Assembly (NCBI GenBank): GCA_031539425.1
Contig: JAVKLI010000006.1
Span: 1-41,686, forward strand
Direction: 5' to 3'
Source of the DNA: UBA4416 sp031539425
GTDB taxonomy: Bacteria > Bacteroidota > Bacteroidia > B-17B0 > Aurantibacillaceae
DNA: 41,686 bases
The stretch's first letter is position 1. The number at the start of each line of letters is the position of its first letter. Below, piece by piece: positions 17,841 through 27,302 of this stretch. The notes under the pieces are model-generated. The model saw nothing but the letters and a program-made list of their open reading frames with translations, was not told the DNA's origin and ran no database searches. Both the position numbers and the translations under genes were made by a program.

Positions 17841-17976
17841 TTGTTTTAAATTTTAGATTTTTTTATAGAAAGATGCTTAAAATTATTGTTTAATTAATTT
17901 TATATTTTTTACTTTACTGCAACACATCATGTTTTGATTATTTGTTAACTATTTTTAAAAATTTTTAATATGTAAC

Positions 17977-19191
17977 TTAATTTTTACCTGCATTTTCTAT
18001 TATTACAGCATAGCCTTGCCCTACACCAATACACATAGTTATTAGGGCAAATTGTTTTTGTTGTATTTGAAGCTCAATAGCTGCAGATAATAAAATGCGC
18101 GCACCGCTCATTCCTAAAGGGTGTCCAAGCGCTATAGCACCACCGTTTGGATTAATACGGGGGTCGTTGTCATCTAATTGTAAGGAGCGTGTGCAGCCTA
18201 AAGCTTGAGCCGCAAAGGCTTCATTTATTTCCATAACACTTATATCTTGTAATGATAGTTTAGCCTTTTTTAAAGCTAATTTTGTAGCTTCCACAGGCCC
18301 CAAGCCCATAATACGTGGCTCAATACCTACTACAGCGCTACTAACTATTTTGGCTAATGGGTTTAATTGATATTGATTTACAGCCTCAATACTAGCTAAT
18401 AATACAGCCGCTGCACCATCATTTAATCCTGATGAGTTTCCGGCAGTTACAGAGCCATTATCTTTAAAGGCTGGTTTTAACTTTTGTAATACCTCTAGTG
18501 TAGTAGTTGGTTTTATAAATTCATCATGGCTAAAAAGTATAGAGTCTTTTTTACCTTGAGGTATCGATACCGATATTATTTCTTTATTAAAGCGGCCAGC
18601 TTGCTGTGATTTAAATGCTTTTGTTTGACTATTAAGCGCAAAGGCGTCTTGTGCGTCTCTGCTTATATTTAACTGCATGGCCACGTTTTCGGCAGTTTCA
18701 CCCATGGTATCTACACCCACCATTTTTTTTAATATTGGGTTTATAAAGCGCCACCCAAAGCTAGAATCATACATTACTTGATCTCTTCCATGTGCTTGAT
18801 TAGATTTACTTATTACATATGGCGCACGCGTCATGTGCTCTACCCCACCGGCTATCATTAACGTGGCGTCGTTTGTTTGTATATACCTAGCGGCATCTGT
18901 TATAGCACTTAGGCCAGAGGCGCAAAGCCTATTTACAGTTTGGGCTGGTACATTAAGGGGTAAGCCAGCCATAATGGCGGCCATTCTTGCCACATTACGA
19001 TTATCTTCACCAGCTTGATTAGCACAACCCATTATAATATCACTTACTTCTTCCCAATTAATACTGGGGTTTTTATCTATTAATCCTTTTAATACTGTAA
19101 CTGCTAAATCATCCGTACGAATTGAGGAAAGACTACCTCCTAATTTACCAATAGCAGTACGTACACCATTTACAATAAAAACTTCTTTCAT
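17977..19191 (-). CDS. thiolase, 3-oxoadipyl-CoA/acetyl-CoA acyltransferase type
   Basis: This thiolase splits a 3-oxoacyl-CoA with CoA or runs the reverse condensation. The 404-aa protein has the acyl-carrying Cys90 in NRLCASGL, His357 in GGAIALGHP and Cys387 in MCIGVGQG. Its start VNGVRTAIGKLGGSLSSIRTDDL and the segment GCANQAGEDNRNVARMA resemble the PcaF/PaaJ 3-oxoadipyl-CoA thiolase branch more than the FadA or AtoB branches. No other aromatic or phenylacetate catabolism gene is in the window, so the physiological substrate is open; fatty acid or amino acid degradation is possible. Confidence 0.88.
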   Translation of the reverse strand: MKEVFIVNGVRTAIGKLGGSLSSIRTDDLAVTVLKGLIDKNPSINWEEVSDIIMGCANQAGEDNRNVARMAAIMAGLPLNVPAQTVNRLCASGLSAITDAARYIQTNDATLMIAGGVEHMTRAPYVISKSNQAHGRDQVMYDSSFGWRFINPILKKMVGVDTMGETAENVAMQLNISRDAQDAFALNSQTKAFKSQQAGRFNKEIISVSIPQGKKDSILFSHDEFIKPTTTLEVLQKLKPAFKDNGSVTAGNSSGLNDGAAAVLLASIEAVNQYQLNPLAKIVSSAVVGIEPRIMGLGPVEATKLALKKAKLSLQDISVMEINEAFAAQALGCTRSLQLDDNDPRINPNGGAIALGHPLGMSGARILLSAAIELQIQQKQFALITMCIGVGQGYAVIIENAGKN

Positions 19192-19211
19192 CTTTTTATT
19201 AATTTAATGCT

Positions 19212-19219
19212 CAAATGTA
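19212..19219 (-). promoter_or_regulatory. predicted -7 box of the thiolase promoter
   Basis: Minus-strand TACATTTG fits TAnnTTTG and lies 21 bases before the start at 19191. No -33 TTG is obvious. Confidence 0.45.
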
Positions 19220-19273
19220 CTGTATTTATTAAATAATTTTTTGTAACATAATTATTAATATTTTTACTTATTC

Positions 19274-20467
19274 ATGGTATCATCTGTTGATTTATCTATC
19301 ATTATTGTAAATTATAAAGCAAATTCTTTTTTAGATCTTTGCTTAGAATCTGTTTACAGAGCCATTAACAAACTAAGTGTTGAAATTATAGTTGTAGATA
19401 ACGCTTCTAACGACGGACATATAAAACGTATTAAAAGCAAATACGCTGATATTATTACAATAGAAAACAAAACCAATATCGGTTTTTCTAAGGCCAACAA
19501 TCAAGGTATTAACATTGCCAATGGTATTTATGTATTATTTTTAAACCCAGATACCGTAGTGCAACAAAATACATTTACCGCTTGTATTGGTTTTTTTGTT
19601 AATCAAAAAAATGTAGGGGCCATAGGAGTTAAAATGATTGATACTCATGGGGTATTTGCTACTGAATCAAAACGAGGATTACCAACAGTATGGGCTGCTA
19701 CATGCTATGTATTGGGTATTGGCAAGCTGTTTCCTAAATCTCATTTTTTTAACCAATACCACTTAAATGCTTTAGCTCAAGAGTCTGTGCATCAGATAGA
19801 TATTATAAGTGGGGCCTATTTTTTTACTACAAAAAAAGTATTAAATGAAGTAGGTTACTTTGACGAACAATTTTTTATGTACGGCGAAGACATAGATTTA
19901 GCTTACAGAATAAAACAAGCTGGTTACTCTAATTACTATCTATCGCATACAAAAATTATACATTACAAAGGTGAGTGTACTAAGAAACAGAGCTTTAAAT
20001 ATGTATACACATTTCAATACGCTATGTACAAATTTGCTAAAAAGCATTTTTCAATCTTTCATTTTACATTAAGTACCGTGGCTATATATGCTAATATTCT
20101 TGTAAAATGCCTTATATTAAGTGTTAAAAAAACAGCTAAACTTATTATTTACAAGCAGCGTAAAATAAATTCTTACCCTGCTAGTACCTTAATTATTGGT
20201 AATAACGAAGACATCACACAAACGATAAAACTAATAAGCCCTCGGCAAGATATCACTAACCTTTTACAGCTATCGTACGATTTAAACCTTTATCAAAACG
20301 TAGTAGCTATTTTAAAAACACAACATGTTAATAGCATTGTGCTATGCAGCAGTTCCATTACATACGAAGCTATTATAAGCCTAATGATGCAGCTTCAATT
20401 TTATAAAATAAATTTTAATATTGTTTCAAACAATAATAGCTACATGGTAGTAGCAACTTTACAATAA
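19274..20467 (+). CDS. family 2 glycosyltransferase with Rossmann-like C-terminal extension
   Basis: The N-terminal 250 residues or so form a GT-A domain: LSIIIVNYKANSFLDLCLES, VVDNASNDG, NIGFSKANNQG, the metal-binding LNPDT and GEDIDLAYRIKQAG. It probably adds a sugar to a surface polysaccharide or lipid-linked glycan, as in rhamnosyltransferase-like enzymes. After a hydrophobic segment near 268-285, residues about 305-397 look like a nucleotide-binding fold: STLIIGNNEDITQTIKLI, then VVAILKTQHVNSIVLCSS. That pattern recalls the Rossmann domain of polyprenyl glycosylphosphotransferases. No other polysaccharide gene is adjacent. The converging MBL gene ends 6 bases away. Confidence 0.82.
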   Translation: MVSSVDLSIIIVNYKANSFLDLCLESVYRAINKLSVEIIVVDNASNDGHIKRIKSKYADIITIENKTNIGFSKANNQGINIANGIYVLFLNPDTVVQQNTFTACIGFFVNQKNVGAIGVKMIDTHGVFATESKRGLPTVWAATCYVLGIGKLFPKSHFFNQYHLNALAQESVHQIDIISGAYFFTTKKVLNEVGYFDEQFFMYGEDIDLAYRIKQAGYSNYYLSHTKIIHYKGECTKKQSFKYVYTFQYAMYKFAKKHFSIFHFTLSTVAIYANILVKCLILSVKKTAKLIIYKQRKINSYPASTLIIGNNEDITQTIKLISPRQDITNLLQLSYDLNLYQNVVAILKTQHVNSIVLCSSSITYEAIISLMMQLQFYKINFNIVSNNNSYMVVATLQ

Positions 20468-20472
20468 GTATC

Positions 20473-21234
20473 TTAAATTTCTAATTGCAACCCATCATAC
20501 GCCAATTTAATATTTGGCGGTAATAGTTTTTCTACTTGATGATGTAAGCCTAATTGATGCGAAATGTGCGTAAAATAAGCCTTTTCAGGCTTTAATTCGT
20601 TTATTAATTTGACGGCTTCATTTAATGTAAAATGTGAAATGTGTGGTTCATTGCGTAAGGCATTTAACACTATAATTTTTGATCCTTTTATTTTTTCCTT
20701 TTCTGTTTCCGAAATAAAATTAGCATCTGTGATATATGTAAAATCATTTATTCTATACGCATTAACTGGAAGCTTGTAATGCATTACTTCTATTGGTAAA
20801 AAGGGAATAGTGTTAATTTGAAACTGTTTTTTATGTATTGTTATCAAATCTATTTCTGGTATTCCTGGGTAATTGGTGTTATTAAAAATATAGGCAAACT
20901 CTCGTTTTAATGCCTTTTGTACCCGTTTTGTTGCATATACAGGCATGCGCATTTTATTAAAAAAATTAAATGCTTTTACTTCATCAAGCCCTGCTATATG
21001 ATCTTTATGTTCGTGTGTAAACACAACTGCATCAATTTTTTTTACCTTAAAACGTAACATTTGCTGTCTAAAATCAGGGCCAGTATCAATAACTATGTTG
21101 GTTTGTTTACTTTCAATAAGTAAGGAGGTCCGCAGTCGTTTGTCATTTTCATTTTTTGACATGCAAACGTTGCATTTGCAGGCAATCATAGGTACACCTT
21201 GAGAGGTACCCGTTCCTAAAAAAGTAATTTTCAT
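20473..21234 (-). CDS. MBL-fold metallo-hydrolase (PhnP-like)
   Basis: A cytoplasmic metallo-beta-lactamase-fold phosphodiesterase-like protein of 253 aa. It opens with MKITFLGTGTSQGVPMI and a Cys-rich segment (Cys19, Cys21, Cys24). It shows the metal-binding HEHKDH at 74-79, an ITDAN segment and the C-terminal FTHISH motif. Close relatives include PhnP and lipoate-metabolism-linked hydrolases, but no phosphonate genes are present, so the substrate is unknown. It starts 4 bases after the stop of the small membrane protein gene and is probably in one operon with it, downstream of nrdA. Confidence 0.88.
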   Translation of the reverse strand: MKITFLGTGTSQGVPMIACKCNVCMSKNENDKRLRTSLLIESKQTNIVIDTGPDFRQQMLRFKVKKIDAVVFTHEHKDHIAGLDEVKAFNFFNKMRMPVYATKRVQKALKREFAYIFNNTNYPGIPEIDLITIHKKQFQINTIPFLPIEVMHYKLPVNAYRINDFTYITDANFISETEKEKIKGSKIIVLNALRNEPHISHFTLNEAVKLINELKPEKAYFTHISHQLGLHHQVEKLLPPNIKLAYDGLQLEI

Positions 21235-21238
21235 TTAA

Positions 21239-21718
21239 TTATGAAATAGATTTTAGTTGCCTATAATATAAATAAGCAAATACAGCATCTAGTGCTATAA
21301 TTGATATAATTTCAAAAACAGCATATACAATATGATTTGTTCCTATGCAAATTAATTGTATGATGCTTACTAAAATTGGAAGTGCTTCGGCAATACAATA
21401 CAAATACCATCCTTTCATTTTTTGATTCCACATCATAATTACAGCTACTAAACAAAGAATATTGAATGTTATATTTAATATACTTGGTAAATTTTTATAG
21501 CCACTATCTACATCTTGATTAAATTCATTTTGAAACTCTGCAGCTGCTTCAGGATTATTAGTTTGAGCCATGTTTACAATCACTTGCTGAAATTGATCTG
21601 AAAATAAAAGTGAAATTCCTTCAGCAATAAAATGGCAACCTATTGCTAAAAAACTCAACACACATAGAATAATCAATAAATCTGAACGTTTTGATGTTGT
21701 ATCTTTTATTTGTTCCAT
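21239..21718 (-). CDS. small integral membrane protein of unknown function
   Basis: I do not recognise this family. The protein of 159 aa starts MEQIKDTTSKRSDLLIIL and shows four hydrophobic segments: about residues 14-38, 84-103, 108-127 and 130-150. A polar loop, roughly 45-80, includes NPEAAAEFQNEFNQDVDSG. The frame is open upstream to 21808, but that extension overlaps the nrdA end and has no signal-like features, so I chose the internal Met. It lies between nrdA and the MBL hydrolase, likely co-transcribed with the latter. Confidence 0.7.
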   Translation of the reverse strand: MEQIKDTTSKRSDLLIILCVLSFLAIGCHFIAEGISLLFSDQFQQVIVNMAQTNNPEAAAEFQNEFNQDVDSGYKNLPSILNITFNILCLVAVIMMWNQKMKGWYLYCIAEALPILVSIIQLICIGTNHIVYAVFEIISIIALDAVFAYLYYRQLKSIS

Positions 21719-21782
21719 AAATAATTTTATATTATAGTTGGAGATTTTAATAAAGAATAATTTGCCTAATAGTATTTTCTTT

Positions 21783-24200
21783 TTAAGAACCGCAAGCTTC
21801 GCAAGCATCTGGATTATCTAATGAGCAAGCTATTTGTGCTTGTTGATCTTCAAAGTTAAATGCAGGCACTGTGTTTAATTTGCGTTCAATAACTAGGGTA
21901 TCTTCGTTACCTAAAATAGGCATTTCTTGATGTGCTTTTTCTATCGTAAATTTAATAGCATCGGCGGCAGCTTTTGTTCTTAAATAATACATACCTGTTT
22001 TTAAGCCTTTTTTCCAAGCATAAAAATGTGCTGATGATAGTTTTGCAAAATTGGCATCTTGAATAAATAAATTTAATGATTGCGATTGACAGATGAATGC
22101 GCCTCTATCTGCAGCCATATCAATAATGGTACGTTGTTTAATTTCCCAAACTGTTTTGTAAATATCTTTAATATTTTGCGGAATTTCTGGTATATTTTGA
22201 ATGGATCCATTTGCAGAAACAATTTTATTTTTTAATGTTTCATTCCATAAGCCAAGGTTTAAAAGATCTTTTAGTAAATGTTTATTTACAATAATAAATT
22301 CGCCAGATAACACACGTCGGCTATAAATATTTGAGGTATACGGTTCAAAGCATTCGTTATTACCTAGTATTTGTGCTGTAGAAGCTGTAGGCATTGGGGC
22401 TAATAGTAAGGAATTGCGTACGCCATATTTTTGTACTTCTTCTTTTAATACATTCCATTCCCAACGTGGGCTTGGTGTTACACCCCACATATCAAATTGC
22501 ATAATGCCTTTTGAAAGTGGTGAGCCTGCATAAGTTTCATAAGGTCCATCTTCTTTGGCTATGTCTTTACTTGCCGTCATAGATGCGTAATAAATGGTTT
22601 CAAAAATTTCTTTGTTTAGTATTTTGGCATCTTCCGATTCAAATGGGAAACGTAACATCATAAAGGCATCTGCTAAGCCTTGTACACCAATACCTATAGG
22701 TCTGTGGCGCATATTAGAATTGCGAGCTTCTGGAATTGGATAATAATTTCTATCTATTATTTTATTTAAATTTTTGGTAATGGTATAGGTTACTTTAAAT
22801 AAGGCTTCATGGTCAAATATTCCTTTTTCTTCATCTACAAATCGTGGTAAGGCTATAGATGCTAAATTACAAACAGCAACTTCATCAGCGCTTGTATATT
22901 CTACAATTTCAGTACACAGGTTAGATGATTGAATGGTGCCTAAGTTTTGTTGGTTTGATTTTGAATTACAAGCGTCTTTATACAGCATGTAAGGGTTTCC
23001 TGTTTCAATTTGAGAATCTATAATGGCAGCCCATAAATCTCTAGCCTTTACTACTTTACGTGCCTTGCCTTCTTGTTCGTACTTAGTGTATAATGCTTCA
23101 AATTCTTTACCCCAAGTGTTATGTAAGTTAGGGCATTCGTTAGGGCAAAGCAAGCTCCAGTTGCCCTCTTCTTCTACACGTTGCATAAATAAATCTGGTA
23201 TCCATAAAGCTGTAAATAAATCTCTTGCTCGTAGTTCTTCTTTACCATGATTTTTGCGAATGTCTAAAAAATCATAAATATCAGCATGCCATGGCTCTAA
23301 ATAAACTGCTATAGATCCCTTACGTTTTCCACCACCTTGGTCTACATATCTTGCTGTTTCGTTAAATACTTTAAGCATTGGTAATATGCCATTTGAAGTT
23401 CCGTTTGTTCCCTTTATGTAAGAGCCTGTAGCACGCACTTTATGAATAGCAAGACCAATACCGCCAGCCGATTGTGAAATACGGGCACATTGTTTTAAGG
23501 TGTCGTAAATTCCGTCTATACTGTCTGATTTGGCCTGCAATAAAAAGCATGAGCTCATTTGAGGCTTTGGTGTACCTGCATTAAATAAGGTAGGTGTAGC
23601 ATGGGTAAACCATCTTTCACTCATTAAATGGTATGTTTCAATGGCATCTTGTATGTTATCTTTATGTATACCTATGGCCACACGCATTAGCATTTGTTGA
23701 GGGCGTTCTACTACTTTGCCATTTATTTTTAATAAGTATGAGCGCTCTAGTGTTTTAAATCCAAAATAATCGTAACCAAAATCTCTATCATAAATAATAG
23801 ACGAATCTAATATTTGTGCATTGTTCATGATGATTTCATAAACATCATCTGCAATTAATGAGGCTTTTAAGTTGGTTTTAGGGTCTATATATTTATAGAG
23901 TGCATCTATGGTTTTAGAAAAAGATTTTGTGGTATTTTTATGTAAATTACTCACAGCAATGCGTGAGGCTAGTTTAGTATAATCTGGATGTCTGGTTGCT
24001 AAACTAGCTGCTGTTTCGGCTGCTAAGTTATCTAAATCGCTGGTTACAACACCTTCATACACACCATCAATTACTTTTTTTGCAATAATAATTGGGTCAA
24101 CATGGTTAGGATCTAAGCCATAACTTAGTTTTTGAACTCTTGCTGTTATTTTATCAAATTTAATTGATTCTTTTGACCCGTCTCTTTTTACTACAAACAT
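21783..24200 (-). CDS. nrdA: ribonucleoside-diphosphate reductase, alpha subunit (class I)
   Basis: This is the catalytic large subunit that reduces ribonucleoside diphosphates to deoxyribonucleotides using the radical supplied by NrdB. The 805-aa protein starts with an ATP-cone (MFVVKRDGSKESIKFDKI) for allosteric control. Family motifs include MSSCFLLQAKSDSIDGIYDTL, the active-site region NLCTEIVEY and MPTASTAQILGNNECFEPYTSN. The radical transfer part is GLKTGMYYLRTKAA, and the tail CEACGS at 800-805 carries the redox-active cysteine pair. nrdB lies 140 bases upstream in the same orientation, giving an nrdBA operon. Confidence 0.96.
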   Translation of the reverse strand: MFVVKRDGSKESIKFDKITARVQKLSYGLDPNHVDPIIIAKKVIDGVYEGVVTSDLDNLAAETAASLATRHPDYTKLASRIAVSNLHKNTTKSFSKTIDALYKYIDPKTNLKASLIADDVYEIIMNNAQILDSSIIYDRDFGYDYFGFKTLERSYLLKINGKVVERPQQMLMRVAIGIHKDNIQDAIETYHLMSERWFTHATPTLFNAGTPKPQMSSCFLLQAKSDSIDGIYDTLKQCARISQSAGGIGLAIHKVRATGSYIKGTNGTSNGILPMLKVFNETARYVDQGGGKRKGSIAVYLEPWHADIYDFLDIRKNHGKEELRARDLFTALWIPDLFMQRVEEEGNWSLLCPNECPNLHNTWGKEFEALYTKYEQEGKARKVVKARDLWAAIIDSQIETGNPYMLYKDACNSKSNQQNLGTIQSSNLCTEIVEYTSADEVAVCNLASIALPRFVDEEKGIFDHEALFKVTYTITKNLNKIIDRNYYPIPEARNSNMRHRPIGIGVQGLADAFMMLRFPFESEDAKILNKEIFETIYYASMTASKDIAKEDGPYETYAGSPLSKGIMQFDMWGVTPSPRWEWNVLKEEVQKYGVRNSLLLAPMPTASTAQILGNNECFEPYTSNIYSRRVLSGEFIIVNKHLLKDLLNLGLWNETLKNKIVSANGSIQNIPEIPQNIKDIYKTVWEIKQRTIIDMAADRGAFICQSQSLNLFIQDANFAKLSSAHFYAWKKGLKTGMYYLRTKAAADAIKFTIEKAHQEMPILGNEDTLVIERKLNTVPAFNFEDQQAQIACSLDNPDACEACGS

Positions 24201-24340
24201 TTATTTATATTTTTTTATGGTTATTAATTAATCTTTAATCTAAGTTCTTTTATCTTTTGTTAGATTTTTAATGAAAAGTATTTTTTAATTAACTTTTTAT
24301 TGTGCATTACTTTTATTCTATAAATTTGATCTTCAGCACT

Positions 24341-25318
24341 TTAAAAATCTTCATCTAAATTAAATTCACTTCCTGATTTGTTTTTATCCATAACTCCAGC
24401 TTTTTGATATTCGGCTACTCGTTTTTCAAAAAAGTTGGTTTTTCCTTGTAAGGAAATCATTTCCATAAAATCAAACGGATTAGTGGCATTATATTCTTTT
24501 TTACAACCTAAAGCTAGCAACAATCTATCTGCGCAAAACTCAATGTATTGACACATCATATCGGCATTCATGCCAATGAGTTTAACAGGTATCGCATCGC
24601 ACACAAATTCTTTTTCAATAATAACGGCATCTTTAATAATATCCGCTACAACTTGAGGGTTCAATTTATTTTCAACATGTTTGGTATATAATAAACAGGC
24701 AAAATCGCAATGCAAACCCTCATCACGTGATATGAGCTCATTACTAAAGCTTAGCCCTGGCATCAGTCCTCGTTTTTTGAGCCAAAAAATGGAACAAAAA
24801 GACCCAGAAAAAAAGATGCCTTCTACTGCGGTAAAAGCTATTAAACGTTCTTGAAAATTGCCATTGTTTATCCAGCGTAAGGCCCAATCTGCTTTTTTAC
24901 CAACACATGGAATGGTTTCTACAGCGTTTAATAGTTTATCTTTTTCAGTTCCGTCTTTTATATAGGTATCTATTAGTAAAGAGTAGGTTTCGGAATGTAT
25001 ATTTTCCATCATCACTTGAAATCCATAAAAAAAACGGGCTTCGGGGTATTGCACTTCATTTAAAAAATGAATGGCTAAATTTTCATTTACGATACCATCA
25101 CTTGCTGCAAAAAAAGCCAGCACGTGCTTTATAAAATGGCGTTCGTTATCATTTAATTTATTTTGCCAATCGTTAATATCTTGAGATAAATCAATTTCTT
25201 CGGCAGTCCAAAAAGAGGCTTCTGCTTTTTTATAAAAATCCCAAATTTCGTAGTGATTAATAGGAAAAATGACAAATCGGTTTTTGTTGTCTTTTAATAT
25301 TGGTTCTTCAATTAACAT
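24341..25318 (-). CDS. nrdB: ribonucleoside-diphosphate reductase, beta subunit (class I)
   Basis: The small subunit houses the metal and tyrosyl radical site used by NrdA. The 325-aa protein has the expected ferritin-like helices. The metal-ligand segments appear as ENLAIHFLNEVQYPEARFF, the ENIHSETYSLLI part with the likely radical Tyr, EGIFFSGSF and ISRDEGLHCDF. The C-terminal tail, ending NLDEDF, is the usual contact peptide for the large subunit. A perfect -7 box lies about 140 bases upstream. The presence of Tyr suggests class Ia rather than the Tyr-lacking Ic type. Confidence 0.95.
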   Translation of the reverse strand: MLIEEPILKDNKNRFVIFPINHYEIWDFYKKAEASFWTAEEIDLSQDINDWQNKLNDNERHFIKHVLAFFAASDGIVNENLAIHFLNEVQYPEARFFYGFQVMMENIHSETYSLLIDTYIKDGTEKDKLLNAVETIPCVGKKADWALRWINNGNFQERLIAFTAVEGIFFSGSFCSIFWLKKRGLMPGLSFSNELISRDEGLHCDFACLLYTKHVENKLNPQVVADIIKDAVIIEKEFVCDAIPVKLIGMNADMMCQYIEFCADRLLLALGCKKEYNATNPFDFMEMISLQGKTNFFEKRVAEYQKAGVMDKNKSGSEFNLDEDF

Positions 25319-25454
25319 AATAAGTCTATTTTTTATCTAATTATTTATAAAGTGTCTTACATACAAACATGCTTTAAAAATTTAAAAGGAAAAGAAATAT
25401 AAATTAACATTGTTTTAATATAACTGATTTTGAGTAAGTTAAATTTAAATACGA

Positions 25455-25462
25455 CAAAAGTA
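25455..25462 (-). promoter_or_regulatory. predicted -7 box of the nrdBA promoter
   Basis: TACTTTTG on the minus strand fits TAnnTTTG. The leader to the nrdB start would be about 130 bases. The direct repeats at 25492-25522 lie just upstream of it. Confidence 0.45.
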
Positions 25463-25491
25463 AAGTAAGGCATCAAAAATTAACTGTTAAG

Positions 25492-25522
25492 AAGTTCCTA
25501 TAATTTGTTAGTAAGTACCTAT
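25492..25522. repeat. direct repeat AAGTtCCTAT / AAGTaCCTAT with 21-base period
   Basis: AAGTTCCTAT (25492-25501) and AAGTACCTAT (25513-25522) differ in one base and start 21 bases apart, two turns of DNA. This fits a regulator bound at two sites on the same face upstream of nrdB. They do not match the NrdR box pattern I know. Confidence 0.4.
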
Positions 25523-25541
25523 TTTTAACATACTTTTTTTA

Positions 25542-25561
25542 ATCACTTTTATGTAAGTGAT
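25542..25561. promoter_or_regulatory. ATCACTT-N6-AAGTGAT dyad
   Basis: A perfect 7-base inverted repeat with a 6-base spacer (TTATGT), in the divergent region between nrdB and the CBS gene. It could be an operator; nothing more can be said. Confidence 0.35.
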
Positions 25562-25718
25562 GTTATTTAAAAACATAATAAAAATTACATCATAAATTAA
25601 AGTAAATATTAACAGATAAGTTAGAAATATTAATTTTATCGTATAATTACTAACTTTTTAATACCGTTTAAATAAAAGAATTTAAGAACTTCTATTATAT
25701 TTTAAAATAGTTTTATTT

Positions 25719-26384
25719 ATGCTAATTAATTTTTTCAATTACGACCAATTACCTACAATTAATGTAAATACAACTTCAAAAAACATTTTAGATTTAATGG
25801 CGTTTCATCACCTAAATATGTTAGCAGTAGTTGATGAACAAAATCAATATATTGGAAGTGTTGACAAACAAACCATGCAAAAAAACTTAAACATTAACAA
25901 TTTAACACAATGTTTAAATACATCTACAAAAGTTACAATATACAATCATCAGCATATACTGGAACTGGTTAAATTTTTTAATAAGGGGGGCTTTGCAATA
26001 TGTTGCGTTATAAATCAAGATGCACAATTTTGTGGTTATATAACATTACAAAACTTAATAGCTACATTAAATTATTATTTAGGTTTACATCACGAAAAAA
26101 ATAGTTTAATATTAATAGAAGTTAACCCTAATAATTATATGTTAAGTCAATTAGCAAATATTGTAGAGATAAATAATGCAAAAATTATAGGGTTACAAAT
26201 TTTTGAAAACTTAAAAACTCAAAAATTAGAGTTAACCATTCAAGTAAATGTTCAAAATATTAATTATATTTTGCAAAGTCTTTACAGACATCAATATGTT
26301 GTAAAGGCTACTTTTAACAGTGAAACTTTTGATCAAAATTATCAATCAAAATTAGATGAATTTATCCATTATTTAAATATTTAA
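25719..26384 (+). CDS. CBS-domain protein upstream of NAD kinase
   Basis: A 221-aa cytoplasmic protein with two CBS-like repeats in the N-terminal half (about residues 1-60 and 68-120: VVDEQNQYIGSVDKQTM and CVINQDAQFCGYITLQNLI). The C-terminal half, about 130-200, looks ACT-like: SLILIEVNPNNYMLSQLANIVEINNAKIIGLQIFE. CBS pairs usually bind adenine nucleotides. It ends 5 bases before nadK, an arrangement I recall in Bacteroidota, which suggests a sensor of nucleotide or energy state. The function has not been assigned. Confidence 0.75.
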   Translation: MLINFFNYDQLPTINVNTTSKNILDLMAFHHLNMLAVVDEQNQYIGSVDKQTMQKNLNINNLTQCLNTSTKVTIYNHQHILELVKFFNKGGFAICCVINQDAQFCGYITLQNLIATLNYYLGLHHEKNSLILIEVNPNNYMLSQLANIVEINNAKIIGLQIFENLKTQKLELTIQVNVQNINYILQSLYRHQYVVKATFNSETFDQNYQSKLDEFIHYLNI

Positions 26385-26389
26385 AATTC

Positions 26390-27274
26390 ATGACTTTTGC
26401 ATTTTATGCTCGACAAACCGAAGCCAATCATCCTAAATACCTTGAGCAATTATTAACTTTAGCACAAATAGAAAATTTTAAAGTATGTGTTTACAAGCCT
26501 TATTTGCAATATTTAAATAACACATTTGCAAAATGTTTTGATTTGCCTACTTTTTCTACAAGCGAAGAGTTAAAAGAAAAACAAACAGATGTATTAATTT
26601 CGTTAGGGGGGGATGGCACTTTACTTGAAACCTTACAATTTATTAAGCAATCGGGGATACCTGTAATAGGTGTAAATACAGGGCGACTTGGTTTTTTAGC
26701 TGTAGTTTCAAAAGATGAATTTATGAAATACATCATGTTGGCTATCAAAGAAAAATATACCCTAGATAAACGAGACGTACTTGAATTAATTTATCCTCAC
26801 CCTAGTTTAGCTCAAAACCATTATGCGTTAAATGAAATTTCTATTTATAAAAAAGAAACCAGCACACTTATACATTTAGATACATTTATTGATGGAGAAT
26901 TCTTAAACTCCTATTTTGCAGATGGATTAATTATTTCTACCCCTACAGGCTCTACTGCCTACTCGCTTAGTTGTGGGGGCCCTATCATGTTGCCAGATTC
27001 TGACAATTTTATTATTACGCCAATTGCACCGCATAACTTAAATGTTAGGCCAATTGTGGTACCCAACAACAGAAAAATTAAAATAAAAGTAAAATGTAGA
27101 AGTGAACATTTTAACGTTTCATTAGATTCAAATATGATAGAACTTCCTAATAATGCTGAATTTGAACTAGTTAAAACCAATTTTACATTTAATTTAATGC
27201 GATTTGAAGAGCCTCATTTTTTTCAAACCCTGCGAAATAAACTGCTATTAGGCGTAGATAATAGAAGTTTATAA
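26390..27274 (+). CDS. nadK: NAD kinase
   Basis: The enzyme phosphorylates NAD to NADP using ATP or polyphosphate. The 294-aa protein carries GGDGT at 73-77 inside DVLISLGGDGTLLETL, then GVNTGRLGFLA, the NE-type motif ALNEISIYK and the glycine/serine motif TPTGSTAYSLSCGGPIM. Length and order are normal. It is the second gene of the co-directional run starting at 25719 and follows the CBS gene with 5 bases between, so translational coupling is likely. Confidence 0.96.
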   Translation: MTFAFYARQTEANHPKYLEQLLTLAQIENFKVCVYKPYLQYLNNTFAKCFDLPTFSTSEELKEKQTDVLISLGGDGTLLETLQFIKQSGIPVIGVNTGRLGFLAVVSKDEFMKYIMLAIKEKYTLDKRDVLELIYPHPSLAQNHYALNEISIYKKETSTLIHLDTFIDGEFLNSYFADGLIISTPTGSTAYSLSCGGPIMLPDSDNFIITPIAPHNLNVRPIVVPNNRKIKIKVKCRSEHFNVSLDSNMIELPNNAEFELVKTNFTFNLMRFEEPHFFQTLRNKLLLGVDNRSL

Positions 27275-27302
27275 ATATTATTATAATTTCACCTTACATA
27301 AC

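Larger units (their letters stand above)
25319..25718. other. divergent intergenic region between nrdB and the CBS-domain gene
   Basis: This 400-base, very AT-rich region contains no ORF I can support. It holds a minus-strand -7 box (25455-25462), a pair of direct repeats (25492-25501 and 25513-25522), a dyad at 25542-25561 and a wider AAGTTAG / CTAACTT dyad at 25618-25656. It probably carries both divergent promoters and their operators. Confidence 0.5.

Noticed and set aside
21719..21808. N-terminal extension of the small membrane protein
   Set aside because: The extension overlaps the 3' end of nrdA. The internal Met at 21718 gives a sensible start and non-overlapping genes.
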